NCBI GenBank assembly: GCA_049325415.1
Contig: JBMOLL010000079.1
Coordinates: 1-62,311 of the forward strand
Length of the DNA: 62,311 nt
Source: JBMOLL01 sp049325415
GTDB taxonomy: Bacteria; Bacteroidota; Bacteroidia; Bacteroidales; GCA-2748055
Direction of reading: 5' to 3'
Positions within the stretch are counted from its first letter, which is position 1; the number at the start of each line of letters is the position of its first letter. The notes beneath the pieces are model-generated. The model was not told the origin of the DNA. It did no database searches and saw only the letters and a list, made by a program, of their open reading frames with translations. Positions 26,421 through 38,364 of this stretch are shown piece after piece. Position numbers and translations under genes: made by a program.

Positions 26421-28373
26421 TTAATCGTAGAAGGTCCAGATTACACCGAACCTGAAATAGCGGGGTTTCTGCGGGTACCTCCAGGTGGTAAAATAGTTAC
26501 GTCCCGCAATGTCGGAGAGGACATTGTTCCAGGAGAAAAAGAACCGGGTGCGTTTGATTTTCCAGTTCACAAATGCATCGAGGAAGGGGAAACCACCTGT
26601 TAAGGTATCATTCTGGTGATAAAAAACGGCGGTGGCAGGCATGTAGCTATCGCCGTAGTATTTTGTGGTTATATACAAGTCAAATCCAAGCTGGGCAATC
26701 AGAGCTCCCTTGAAAAGAGATTGTTCCCAGTAATCGGAAGTATAGAAGGATAGCAGAGGAAGCGGTATAATCTGCTGATCAGAAGGCAATTGCAGCAATA
26801 GCCGGTTATCAGAATGGAAGCCGCCGGCTGCCAGATGCTGTCGGATGGACGCCGACACAAGGTAAACAGGAACCGTTGCCTGCCGGGGCAGTGCATCCGT
26901 ATCCCAGTAAACCAGGTTAGTCAGCTGGGTGGCCCTGATCCTCAACTCACTGCCGAGCTTTCCATACCTGAGAAAGCCTTCGGCGCGCGCACTGAGGAGG
27001 GGTGCAAAGTCGTTGTTCCACCTGAAAAAGGCGGAGCTGTAGGATTCTATATAGTAGTTTGGTTTTTCCAGTGCATAGCTGGCATTAATCCCGATGAGTC
27101 CGTTTTGTCCCAGTACTCGTTTCAGTGACAGATCGAGATTGAAATTGTTGGCATAGTAGCCGGCAAGATAGTACTTCCCGTCAAGGTTCCAGTCCCATTT
27201 TTTCCCGGTGGGTCCGGCGAGGTGGAAACCGAGGAAGAGATCGTTGTAATATTTTTTTGACAGTGCCGTGCGTACGGTATCGCGAAAGGCCGAATCAAGA
27301 AGCAGGGGTGATTCTGAGAGGGTATCCATATGATGGAAATAGCTGCCGGTTTCAGGATAGGTATATGAAAATTTCCTGAGCTCATGTCCGGCATAAGCCC
27401 TGGCCGACATATGTTCGCCATAGGGATCTCCCCAGATCAATTGGAGGACATTGGAGAGCTTATCTTCCCTTACCGAGTCCTGGACTTCTAAAAGCGGGTA
27501 ATAGCAGGTATCGTAGATGGATGGCCATGTTGTCGAGGTAAGGTCGTTGTATTTCCGCATGTTGTTCGTAAGGGAGAACTGGTGTGCAAGGGAAATATTC
27601 TGTCCTTTAGTGGTTTTATTTCCGAGTGAGTCGCTTGTAGTGATCCTTTCCTGCAGATTGTATTTCTGGGTAAAAAACACAGAGATGTTCCGCACCTGGG
27701 AGGTTGCGGCGGAGAGGTTCATCGTTGTAATGGTGGAATCCATGAAGAGGAGCGGATTCATCAGGCCTCCGTTTTCATTCAGCTTATAGTTATTCAGGTG
27801 AAAACTTCCGAAGGCTGCGTATTTATTTTCGGCATGACTGCCGAAGAAGGTAAAGTTGCTCAGCTGGGAGTTGTCGTGGGAGTAGCTTGCCTCGCCGCTG
27901 GCCAGATCGAGCCTGAAACCGAAATTGGTAAAAGGATCGAGATTCTGGGTATGCAGGACGGAGGCGGTTTCTTCCTTTCCTCCCAGGGTCGAAAACGGAA
28001 TGGTGGTATAGGATATTTCCGTAAAGGGGACGCGGGTATTGTAGAAGATGGTATTCTCCGGTGTATTCAGATAGGGCTGAAGTACATTGCCAAAGAGAAA
28101 GTAGCCGCTTGCGGGACGTTTCAGAAAATCAACATTCTGTGCCGCATTACCGAGGATACCGAGGGTGGAAAAATTATCCAGGTTTCTGTTAAGCGGATTA
28201 AAGATCCGGTGAAAGTCTTCAATACTGGTATCCGGGGCGGTTGCTTCAAACCGGGTATAATTATGCTGCAGCGACCAGGTATTGATACGCTGGGTGGTAT
28301 CAATTTTCTGGGCTGACAGGGCTGTTACGACAAACAGCAGCAGTAATGAGGTATGAAGGCCTTTAGTATTCAA
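26421..28373 (-). CDS. Porin_10 family putative outer-membrane porin
   Basis: A 650-residue outer-membrane beta-barrel protein with a signal peptide (SLLLLFVVTALSAQ). Alternating aromatic strands run through the whole length, and the C-terminus ends in strands and a terminal aromatic pair (FRFGVIWTFYD), as expected for a barrel inserted by BamA. The start of the mature protein (TWSLQHNYTRFEATAPDTSI) matches the Porin_10 family (putative porin) of Bacteroidota. The transported substrate is unknown. It is a single-gene unit whose 3' end lies 44 bases upstream of the MltF-type gene on the same strand. Confidence 0.82.
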   Translation of the reverse strand: MNTKGLHTSLLLLFVVTALSAQKIDTTQRINTWSLQHNYTRFEATAPDTSIEDFHRIFNPLNRNLDNFSTLGILGNAAQNVDFLKRPASGYFLFGNVLQPYLNTPENTIFYNTRVPFTEISYTTIPFSTLGGKEETASVLHTQNLDPFTNFGFRLDLASGEASYSHDNSQLSNFTFFGSHAENKYAAFGSFHLNNYKLNENGGLMNPLLFMDSTITTMNLSAATSQVRNISVFFTQKYNLQERITTSDSLGNKTTKGQNISLAHQFSLTNNMRKYNDLTSTTWPSIYDTCYYPLLEVQDSVREDKLSNVLQLIWGDPYGEHMSARAYAGHELRKFSYTYPETGSYFHHMDTLSESPLLLDSAFRDTVRTALSKKYYNDLFLGFHLAGPTGKKWDWNLDGKYYLAGYYANNFNLDLSLKRVLGQNGLIGINASYALEKPNYYIESYSSAFFRWNNDFAPLLSARAEGFLRYGKLGSELRIRATQLTNLVYWDTDALPRQATVPVYLVSASIRQHLAAGGFHSDNRLLLQLPSDQQIIPLPLLSFYTSDYWEQSLFKGALIAQLGFDLYITTKYYGDSYMPATAVFYHQNDTLTGGFPFLDAFVNWKIKRTRFFFSWNNVLSDIAGRNYFTTWRYPQKPRYFRFGVIWTFYD

Positions 28374-28490
28374 AACAGCTACAATACACCAATAACGGTG
28401 CCAAGATTAAAACATTGTAAAATTACGTAAGCAGTTTCAGATTAGGAGGGATGGGGTCCGCATAGTAATGAAAAGAAATCAACAGCGGAA

Positions 28491-28526
28491 TTAAAAAAAA
28501 ATCCCGTCCCTTGTGAGGACGGGATT
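28491..28526 (-). terminator. Rho-independent terminator of the rRNA operon
   Basis: On the minus strand an AATCCCGTCC stem pairs with GGACGGGATT around a 7-base loop (28499-28526), followed by a run of eight or more T (28491-28500). It begins within about ten bases of the 3' end of 5S rRNA. Confidence 0.92.
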
Positions 28527-28530
28527 AAAA

Positions 28531-28640
28531 GATAGGCGACGACCTACTCTCCCACGAATGCAGTACCATCGGCGCTAATGGGCTTAACTTCTCTGTTCGG
28601 AATGGTAAGAGGTGGAACCCCAACGCAATAATCGCCTAAA
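28531..28640 (-). rRNA. rrf: 5S ribosomal RNA
   Basis: About 110 bases on the minus strand. The ends pair (TAGGCGA with TCGCCTA), and the interior holds the conserved loop ACCATTCCGAACAGAGAAGTTAAG and the segment GGGAGAGTAGGTCG. It is the last gene of the operon. The ends are accurate to a few bases only. Confidence 0.93.
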
Positions 28641-28742
28641 TCCTTATTCATCCCGGCATATTGCCGGATGAACGATCCGTAGTGCAATGCAAAACGGAAT
28701 CAATAAGATTTGACATATTGAAAAAGACTTTTTAATTAGCCT
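28641..28742 (-). other. 23S-5S spacer with processing hairpins
   Basis: The spacer contains a hairpin at about 28646-28672 (TTCATCC-CGGC arms around ATATT, one bulge) and a shorter TCCGT/ACGGA pair after it. The 3' half of the long stem that brackets 23S lies at 28703-28742. These are expected targets for processing nucleases. Confidence 0.6.
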
Positions 28743-31637
<2,895 letters not shown>

Positions 31638-31690
31638 AATTACGGTTAATTAAAAAATCTTTTTCCAACATGTCAAAGAACTTTCTCGTT
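31638..31690 (-). promoter_or_regulatory. BoxA-like and 5' arm of the 23S processing stem
   Basis: The minus strand reads AGTTCTTTGACATGTTGG then AAAAAGATTTTTTAATTAACC. The first part resembles Bacteroidota boxA-like antitermination leaders. The whole interval is nearly complementary to the sequence after 23S at 28703-28742, forming a long bracket stem of roughly 35 base pairs suited to RNase III-type processing. Confidence 0.6.
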
Positions 31691-31772
31691 CGCTAAAGCT
31701 TCAACTAAGGCAAACCGCCTGTGTTTTAGCTCCTTTGAACTGTCCGCTTTCGTTAAACTACGGCGGATGGAG

Positions 31773-31846
31773 TGGAGAATAAGGGAGTCGAACCCTTGAC
31801 CCCCTGCGTGCAAGGCAGGTGCTCTGGCCAACTGAGCTAATTCCCC
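31773..31846 (-). tRNA. tRNA-Ala (anticodon TGC)
   Basis: A 74-base cloverleaf on the minus strand: acceptor GGGGAAT/ATTCTCC with one G-T pair, D arm GCTC-GAGC, anticodon stem CCTGC/GCAGG with loop CTTGCAC (anticodon TGC), T arm with loop TTCGACT, and discriminator A. CCA is not encoded. It lies in the 16S-23S spacer. Confidence 0.95.
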
Positions 31847-31895
31847 TGAATAATTGCTTATACCAGGGTCTCATTTACCATTCCCGGCGCAATTG

Positions 31896-31969
31896 TAGTC
31901 CCGCCCAGAGTTGAACTGGGGACCTCTACATTATCAGTGTAGCGCTCTAACCAACTGAGCTACGGGACT
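31896..31969 (-). tRNA. tRNA-Ile (anticodon GAT)
   Basis: A 74-base cloverleaf on the minus strand: acceptor AGTCCCG/CGGGACT, D arm GCTC-GAGC, anticodon stem CTACA/TGTAG with loop CTGATAA (anticodon GAT), T arm CCCAG-TTCAACT-CTGGG, discriminator A. CCA is not encoded. It is upstream of tRNA-Ala in the operon. Confidence 0.95.
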
Positions 31970-31975
31970 ATAACC

Positions 31976-32044
31976 AATTCCCGCTCAGCATATTCCTTTA
32001 ACCCGATGGGCCGAATAAACGGTAACCAACTGACCGACGGGAGT
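31976..32044 (-). pseudogene. Degenerate tRNA-Ile-like remnant in the 16S-tRNA spacer
   Basis: On the minus strand this 69-base segment begins ACTCCCGTCGGTCAGTTGGT. About 18 of the first 21 positions match the 5' acceptor and D arm of the neighbouring tRNA-Ile. Its far end, CGGGAAT, can still pair with ACTCCCG at 6 of 7 positions. The anticodon and T arms are not recognisable, and no TTCAA-type T loop is present. It looks like a decayed tandem copy of tRNA-Ile, though a spacer processing element that copies a D arm cannot be excluded. Confidence 0.45.
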
Positions 32045-32146
32045 ATCCAGTTAAAGCGATCAATTTGCGCTTTTGGTCATTATCTCAACTAAAATATGAA
32101 GTTTGAAAAAGGAAGAGAAGAACTTTCGTAAAGAATCCATCTCTAG

Positions 32147-33668
<1,522 letters not shown>

Positions 33669-33792
33669 AATAAAAAGTTAAATATCGCTCAAGATTCTTC
33701 ACTCCTGAATTTGGAATTTTCAGGTCTCTTCTCTTACCTTCTTCTTACTTCAATATCTTCAAAGAACTCTCTTCTTTATATTTTCGGGACGA
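33669..33792 (-). promoter_or_regulatory. rRNA leader with boxA-like site and 16S bracket stem
   Basis: The transcribed leader holds GAGTTCTTTGAAGATATTGA, which resembles the boxA-like site before 23S. It also has a CCTGAA/TTCAGG hairpin, and purine-rich GAAGAAGGTAAGAGAAGAG that can pair with the pyrimidine-rich segment CTTCTCTTCC just after 16S (about 32110-32125). These features fit antitermination and 16S excision. Confidence 0.5.
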
Positions 33793-33824
33793 CAAAGATA
33801 ACTATTTATCCAATACCTCCCAAT
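33793..33824 (-). promoter_or_regulatory. rRNA promoter P1 (proximal)
   Basis: Minus strand ATTG (33821-33824), 20 bases, TATCTTTG (33793-33800): a full -7 match with a TTG upstream element. It is closest to 16S. Confidence 0.55.
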
Positions 33825-33876
33825 AAATTTTCGAACAATTTTTGTTTCTCAGAACGTCGCTTCTCAAAAGCGGATG

Positions 33877-33909
33877 CAAAGATAAATACTTTGTTTTTTA
33901 ATCTCCAAA
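33877..33909 (-). promoter_or_regulatory. rRNA promoter P2
   Basis: Minus strand TTTG (33906-33909), 21 bases, TATCTTTG (33877-33884): full match at both elements. The first transcribed bases contain a CGCTT/AAGCG hairpin. Confidence 0.7.
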
Positions 33910-34076
33910 TATTTTCGCGAAAAAAATTAAACTTTTTATTTCTTCGCTGATCTTCAGTTGTTTACGTCAGTTATTCTCAAGTGAAAATTCAGATATTAAC
34001 AACCGGGAACCTCCTGGCACCTCCGATCCGGAAACTCTTTCAGTCTTGTTTAGAACTCGTCGCTCAAAAAGCGGTG

Positions 34077-34109
34077 CAAATATATATCAGTTCGATCCAA
34101 TCTTCCAAA
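34077..34109 (-). promoter_or_regulatory. rRNA promoter P3
   Basis: Minus strand TTTG (34106-34109), 21 bases, TATATTTG (34077-34084): full match at both elements. The start region has a CGCT/AGCG hairpin like P2, and lies exactly 200 bases from P2. Confidence 0.7.
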
Positions 34110-34176
34110 TCTTTTTGCAAGATTTTTGAACCTTTTTTTCATCCGCCTTAAGAACGTTTCCCCTCATTTGGGCCGG

Positions 34177-34207
34177 CAAATATAGAGCCTTTTTATCACT
34201 CTCCAAA
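34177..34207 (-). promoter_or_regulatory. rRNA promoter P4 (distal)
   Basis: Minus strand TTTG (34204-34207), 19 bases, TATATTTG (34177-34184): full match at both elements, 100 bases upstream of P3. The interval 33669-34345 holds no gene; it consists of these four promoters and the leader. Confidence 0.65.
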
Positions 34208-34345
34208 CATTTTCTTAAAAAAGATTAAATCTTTTTTCTAATCGTTTAATTACCAGCTGTATAATTTTTGCCCCCGGGGCACTGCCACTCCTGCCGCATA
34301 GGCAATATCCAAAAAAGCACTACTTTTATTCCATAATACAGACCC

Positions 34346-35092
34346 ATGAATAATAAACTGGTAATTATACCTACCTATAACGAAAAAGAAAATATCGGGC
34401 CCATGATCGATACCGTGATGGAACTGCCCGTGGGTACCGATCTCCTGATCATCGACGATAACTCCCCCGACGGAACAGCCGGGATCGTTAAGCAAGCCCA
34501 GACAAAGTACAACGGGAAACTCCACCTTATTGAAAGGGCCGGGAAACTCGGGCTGGGCACCGCATATATAGAAGGCTTCAACTGGGCACTTAAAAACGGC
34601 TACCAGTTCATCTGTGAAATGGATGCCGACTTTTCCCATAATCCCCTCGACCTGAAACTCCTTTTCGAAGCCTGTGAAACGGAAGGTAACGACCTCTCCA
34701 TCGGCTCCAGGTATATCTCCGGGGTCAATGTGGTCAACTGGCCCATGAGCAGGGTGCTGATCTCCTACTTCGCCTCCATGTATGTACGGTTCATTACCCG
34801 TATGAAAGTAAGGGATGCCACAGCCGGATTTGTGTGCTACCGGAGATCCGTACTGGAAACCATTAACCTCAACAAGATCCGGTTTAAAGGCTACGCCTTC
34901 CAGATCGAAATGAAATTCACCGCCTGGAAATTCGGTTTCCGAATCAAGGAAGTCCCCATTATTTTCACAGACCGTAAGGCCGGAAGCTCCAAAATGAGCG
35001 GGAAAATTGTCAATGAAGCCGTCTGGGGCGTCATCCGGCTTACCGTTTCCAGCTGGTTCAGGAAATACAGGAAGGTGGGGAGTGAGGAGTGA
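34346..35092 (+). CDS. Polyprenol monophosphomannose synthase-like glycosyltransferase (GT2)
   Basis: A 248-residue GT-A fold enzyme of the dolichol-phosphate mannose synthase group. It has the N-terminal nucleotide-binding strand KLVIIPTYNEKENIGPMI, the LIIDDNSPDGTA segment, and the metal-binding DAD in CEMDADFSHNP. It lacks C-terminal membrane helices, so it should be a soluble or peripheral enzyme that transfers mannose (or a related sugar) from a nucleotide sugar to a lipid carrier on the cytoplasmic face. Its last codons (GSEE and the stop) are made of the heptamer repeat that starts at 35075, so the C-terminus has been altered or extended by the array. Confidence 0.92.
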   Translation: MNNKLVIIPTYNEKENIGPMIDTVMELPVGTDLLIIDDNSPDGTAGIVKQAQTKYNGKLHLIERAGKLGLGTAYIEGFNWALKNGYQFICEMDADFSHNPLDLKLLFEACETEGNDLSIGSRYISGVNVVNWPMSRVLISYFASMYVRFITRMKVRDATAGFVCYRRSVLETINLNKIRFKGYAFQIEMKFTAWKFGFRIKEVPIIFTDRKAGSSKMSGKIVNEAVWGVIRLTVSSWFRKYRKVGSEE

Positions 35093-35347
35093 GGAGTGAG
35101 AATGCAAAATGTAGAATGCAAAATGCGGAATGCAAAATGCGGAATGCAAAATGCGGAATGCAAAATGTAGAAGTGAGGAGTGAGGAGTGAGGAGTGAGAA
35201 TGTAGAATGCAAAATGTAGAAGTGAGGAGTGAGGAGTGAGGAGTGAGGTGTGAGGAGTGAGGTGTGAGAATGTAGAATGTAGAATGTAGAATGTAGAATG
35301 CAGAATGCAAAATGTAGAATGTAGAATGTAGAAGTGAGGAGTGAGAG
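35075..35347 (+). repeat. Heptanucleotide tandem repeat array 1 (39 units)
   Basis: Thirty-nine consecutive 7-base units with no slip in register. The main units are GTGAGGA, TGTAGAA, TGCAAAA and TGCGGAA; GTGAGAA appears at every switch from the GTGAGGA block type to the TGnnnAA type. On the complementary strand no unit order creates a stop in any frame, so three spurious open frames with a 7-residue period (such as FYILHST, LLTPHSS) cover it. The first three units encode the end of the mannosyltransferase gene. Confidence 0.97.
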
Positions 35348-35662
35348 AAGTGAGTGTGAATTGACAATCTGTATCTGAGGCGCTCCAATACCAGTCCGGA
35401 CTGTCTGTTTGTCGGCCACAGTGCCTATGAATAACGGCAAAGCACATTAAGCCGTTTTGGATACTGCAGGAGCAGTTGCCTGTGCCGTTTTCTTTCAACA
35501 GGTTTTCCCTTTGATCCGGCCCCTCCTGCTGCCGATCCACCCTGTCATATCTGACGAATATTTTGCTAACTTTATGCAGTCGTATTGCATGAGATGAATT
35601 GCGGGATGCCGTTGGGTAACAGCAGGATCCTCATAAGCAATCAACGTTCAAAAATCATCTCT
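35348..35662. other. Intergenic region upstream of pyrC
   Basis: About 315 bases without a supported gene. It holds a perfect 12-base palindrome CAGTCCGGACTG (35392-35403) and a TAACTTTA element (35567-35574, 7 of 8 to the -7 consensus) that could drive pyrC. The open frame extending pyrC upstream to 35585 lacks family similarity. Confidence 0.5.
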
Positions 35663-37003
35663 ATGAATAATTACCTTATTAAAAACGCCAACATTGTCAA
35701 CGAAGGCCATAGCTTTCACGGCTTTGTACTCGTGCGGCATGGTGTGATCCAGGCCGTGGGAGAAGGTGAACCTCCCCTACCCTCCGACTATACCGAAGAA
35801 ATTGATGCCGCAGGACAAACCCTGATCCCCGGCGTCATTGACGACCAGGTCCACTTTCGTGAACCCGGGCTGACCCATAAGGCGACCATCGCCTCCGAAT
35901 CCAGAGCTGCCGTCGCGGGTGGTGTGACTTCCTTCATGGAAATGCCCAATACCATCCCCCAGGCACTCACCATTGACCTTCTCGAAGAAAAGTACAGCAG
36001 GGCAGCAGAGACCTCCCTGGCAAACTATTCTTTCTACCTCGGCGCAAGCAATGACAATATTGCCGAGATAAAAAAGGCCGATCCGAAACGACATTGCGGG
36101 ATCAAGGTCTTCATGGGTTCTTCTACCGGGAATATGCTGGTGGATGATCCCAAAGCCCTCGAAGCGCTTTTCTCCGAAGCGCCGGTCATCGTGGCTGCGC
36201 ATTGCGAGGATGAAGCAACCATCAGGCAGAATACCGAACATTTCCGGGGCCTCTACGGCGAGGATATCCCGGTTATTGAACACCTGAGGATCCGTTCCGC
36301 GGAAGCCTGCTACCGCTCCTCCTCCCTTGCCGCTTCCCTGGCTGCCAAACACGGCACCCGCCTGCACATCTTACATATATCAACGGAAAAGGAGCTGTCG
36401 ATTTTCTCGCCCGGACCGGTCAAGGATAAAAAACTGACGGCCGAGGTTTGCATCCATCATCTGTGGTTTAACGACACGGATTATGAAAAGAAAGGCGCTC
36501 TGATCAAATGGAACCCTTCCGTTAAACTGAAAAGCGACCAGGATGCGCTCTTCAGGGGACTCCTCGAAGACCGGCTCGATGTGGTGGCCACCGACCACGC
36601 TCCGCATACGATGGAAGAAAAGCAGAATCGTTATTTTTCAAGTCCTTCCGGCGGTCCTATGGTTCAGCATTCCCTGAACGCCATGCTCGAATTCTCGAAA
36701 AACGGGATGATCAGCGTGGAACGTGTGGTGGAAAAGATGTGTCATGCCCCGGCCCGGCTCTTCGGTATCGCCGACAGAGGGTTCATCCGCCCAGGTTACA
36801 AAGCCGACCTTGTTTTACTGGATATGAACAGTGAGTGGAAAGTGGCCCGGCACAATATCCTGTATAAATGCGGATGGTCGCCACTCGAAGGCGTAACAAT
36901 GCACACAAGGGTAAGCCACACCTTTGTCAACGGAAAGCTGGTCTACAAAAACGGTATGTTCAATGAAATGGTAAGGGGAGAACGACTCCTGTTTAACCGA
37001 TAA
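35663..37003 (+). CDS. pyrC: Dihydroorotase (class I)
   Basis: A 446-residue amidohydrolase that cyclises carbamoyl-aspartate to dihydroorotate in pyrimidine synthesis. Visible are the metal region DDQVHFREPG (Q62, H64), GGVTSFMEMPNT, the carboxylated lysine region IKVFMGSSTG, the metal ligands in AAHCEDE and HILHIST, and the catalytic ATDHAPH. The usual first His of the HxH pair is Gln, a variation I recall from other Bacteroidota enzymes. I chose ATG 35663 because similarity begins there (MNNYLIKNANIVNEG). galM-like follows 28 bases later. Confidence 0.94.
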   Translation: MNNYLIKNANIVNEGHSFHGFVLVRHGVIQAVGEGEPPLPSDYTEEIDAAGQTLIPGVIDDQVHFREPGLTHKATIASESRAAVAGGVTSFMEMPNTIPQALTIDLLEEKYSRAAETSLANYSFYLGASNDNIAEIKKADPKRHCGIKVFMGSSTGNMLVDDPKALEALFSEAPVIVAAHCEDEATIRQNTEHFRGLYGEDIPVIEHLRIRSAEACYRSSSLAASLAAKHGTRLHILHISTEKELSIFSPGPVKDKKLTAEVCIHHLWFNDTDYEKKGALIKWNPSVKLKSDQDALFRGLLEDRLDVVATDHAPHTMEEKQNRYFSSPSGGPMVQHSLNAMLEFSKNGMISVERVVEKMCHAPARLFGIADRGFIRPGYKADLVLLDMNSEWKVARHNILYKCGWSPLEGVTMHTRVSHTFVNGKLVYKNGMFNEMVRGERLLFNR

Positions 37004-37031
37004 CCTGATTTTTAACCAAAATAATCCAACT

Positions 37032-38198
37032 ATGAAAAATGTTTCTTTCCCGATCCGCATGAACCTGAGCCGGATCGTTCCTGTTCTTCTTGCTTCGTTC
37101 CTGGCGCTGACCGGTTGCAACCAGGCCACAAAAAAAAGCTCTGCAGAATCGCCTGCTCTGCCACCGATTACTGTAAAACCCTTCGGCGTGATGCCCGATG
37201 GTCAGGCAGTTTCCCTGTACACGCTTGAAAATGCAGAACACATGGTTGCCACCATAACCAACTACGGCGGAACCCTTACCTCCCTTCTTGTACCCGACAG
37301 GGATGGCAAAATGGGCAATATCATCCTGGGGTTCGACACCCTGACCGGTTACCTGGAACCCAGCAATCCGTATTTCGGCTGCCTGGTTGGCCGTTATGCC
37401 AACCGCATTGCCAAAGGAAGTTTCGAGCTTGATGGAAAGAAATACCAGCTGAACCTGAACGACGGAAGCAATACCCTTCATGGCGGGTTCAAAGGCTTCG
37501 ACAAACTGGTGTGGAACGCTGAAATTATCAGTGCTGACGGACGGCAGGCTCTCCAGCTCACTCTGCACAGCCCGGATGGCGATGAGGGCTATCCCGGTAA
37601 CATGGATGTCACGGTGGTCTATGAATGGATCGGGAATAAACTTTCCATCACCTACCAGGCCGTGTGTGATCAGCCCACACCGGTAAACCTCACCAACCAC
37701 GCTTATTTTAACCTGGCTGGAGAAGGCACGATCCTGGATCATGTACTGACGATCCCGGCCTCTCACTACACCCCGGTCGATGCAACACTCATTCCCACCG
37801 GGGAGGTGGCTACCGTGGAAGGTACGCCCTTTGATTTCCGTGAAGCTCACGTGATCGGCGAAAGAATTGCTGAAGTAGAAGGCGGTTACGACCATAACTT
37901 TGTTCTTGATAAAACAGCCGAAGGAAAAATGGAAACTGCTTCAAAACTCGTAGATCCCAAAAGCGGCAGAGTGGTTGAGATTTCAACCACAGAACCGGCC
38001 ATCCAGTTTTATTCAGGAAATTTCCTGAAAGGTGATATCGTTTCAAGAGGCTGGAGTTATATCAAGCACACCGCACTTTGCCTGGAAACCCAGCACTATC
38101 CCGATTCACCCAACCAGCCCTCTTTTCCGAATACCATACTTCGGCCGGGTGAAACCTTCACCTCACAGACTCTGATTGGTTTTAGCACGGAGAAATAA
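37032..38198 (+). CDS. Aldose 1-epimerase (galactose mutarotase) lipoprotein
   Basis: A 388-residue GalM family enzyme, interconverting alpha and beta anomers of hexoses. It has a lipoprotein signal (FLALTGC), so it should be periplasmic rather than cytosolic. Family segments are MVATITNYGGTLTSLLVPDR, CLVGRYANRIAKGSFELDGK, the NLTNHAYFNLAG region with catalytic His, GGYDHNFVLD and the C-terminal catalytic Glu region CLETQHYPDSPNQ. Periplasmic mutarotases help sugar uptake; the beta-glucan locus just downstream would supply glucose-type substrates. It follows pyrC by 28 bases. Confidence 0.93.
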   Translation: MKNVSFPIRMNLSRIVPVLLASFLALTGCNQATKKSSAESPALPPITVKPFGVMPDGQAVSLYTLENAEHMVATITNYGGTLTSLLVPDRDGKMGNIILGFDTLTGYLEPSNPYFGCLVGRYANRIAKGSFELDGKKYQLNLNDGSNTLHGGFKGFDKLVWNAEIISADGRQALQLTLHSPDGDEGYPGNMDVTVVYEWIGNKLSITYQAVCDQPTPVNLTNHAYFNLAGEGTILDHVLTIPASHYTPVDATLIPTGEVATVEGTPFDFREAHVIGERIAEVEGGYDHNFVLDKTAEGKMETASKLVDPKSGRVVEISTTEPAIQFYSGNFLKGDIVSRGWSYIKHTALCLETQHYPDSPNQPSFPNTILRPGETFTSQTLIGFSTEK

Positions 38199-38230
38199 AT
38201 ACACCTTATTTATATAGGGACTGCTATAAA

Positions 38231-38303
38231 GCCGGAAATCCGCCGGCAACATTTTCCGGAACCTGTTCTGAATTGCGCGGGCTCTGCGCTGCAGAACAGG
38301 TTC
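38231..38303. repeat. Two strong hairpins between galM-like and the regulator gene
   Basis: GCCGG/CCGGC (38231-38247) is followed by a perfect 12-bp inverted repeat GAACCTGTTCTG/CAGAACAGGTTC (38259-38270 and 38292-38303) whose 21-base loop contains a further GCGC/GCGC pair. No T run follows, so it is not a canonical terminator. It may be a transcript-end or regulatory structure. Confidence 0.6.
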
Positions 38304-38364
38304 TTCGTTTCTGAGATATTTAATATATTTACCTGTCAAATAAGTTCTGAATCCAGCTTCAGCT

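Noticed and set aside
34250..35540. Long minus-strand frames in three phases covering the mannosyltransferase gene and its 3' flank, with repeated YILHSTF/LLTPHSS peptides
   Set aside because: They are produced by the stop-free 7-base repeats extended over the antisense of a real gene; all three phases are open at once, which coding sequence does not do.
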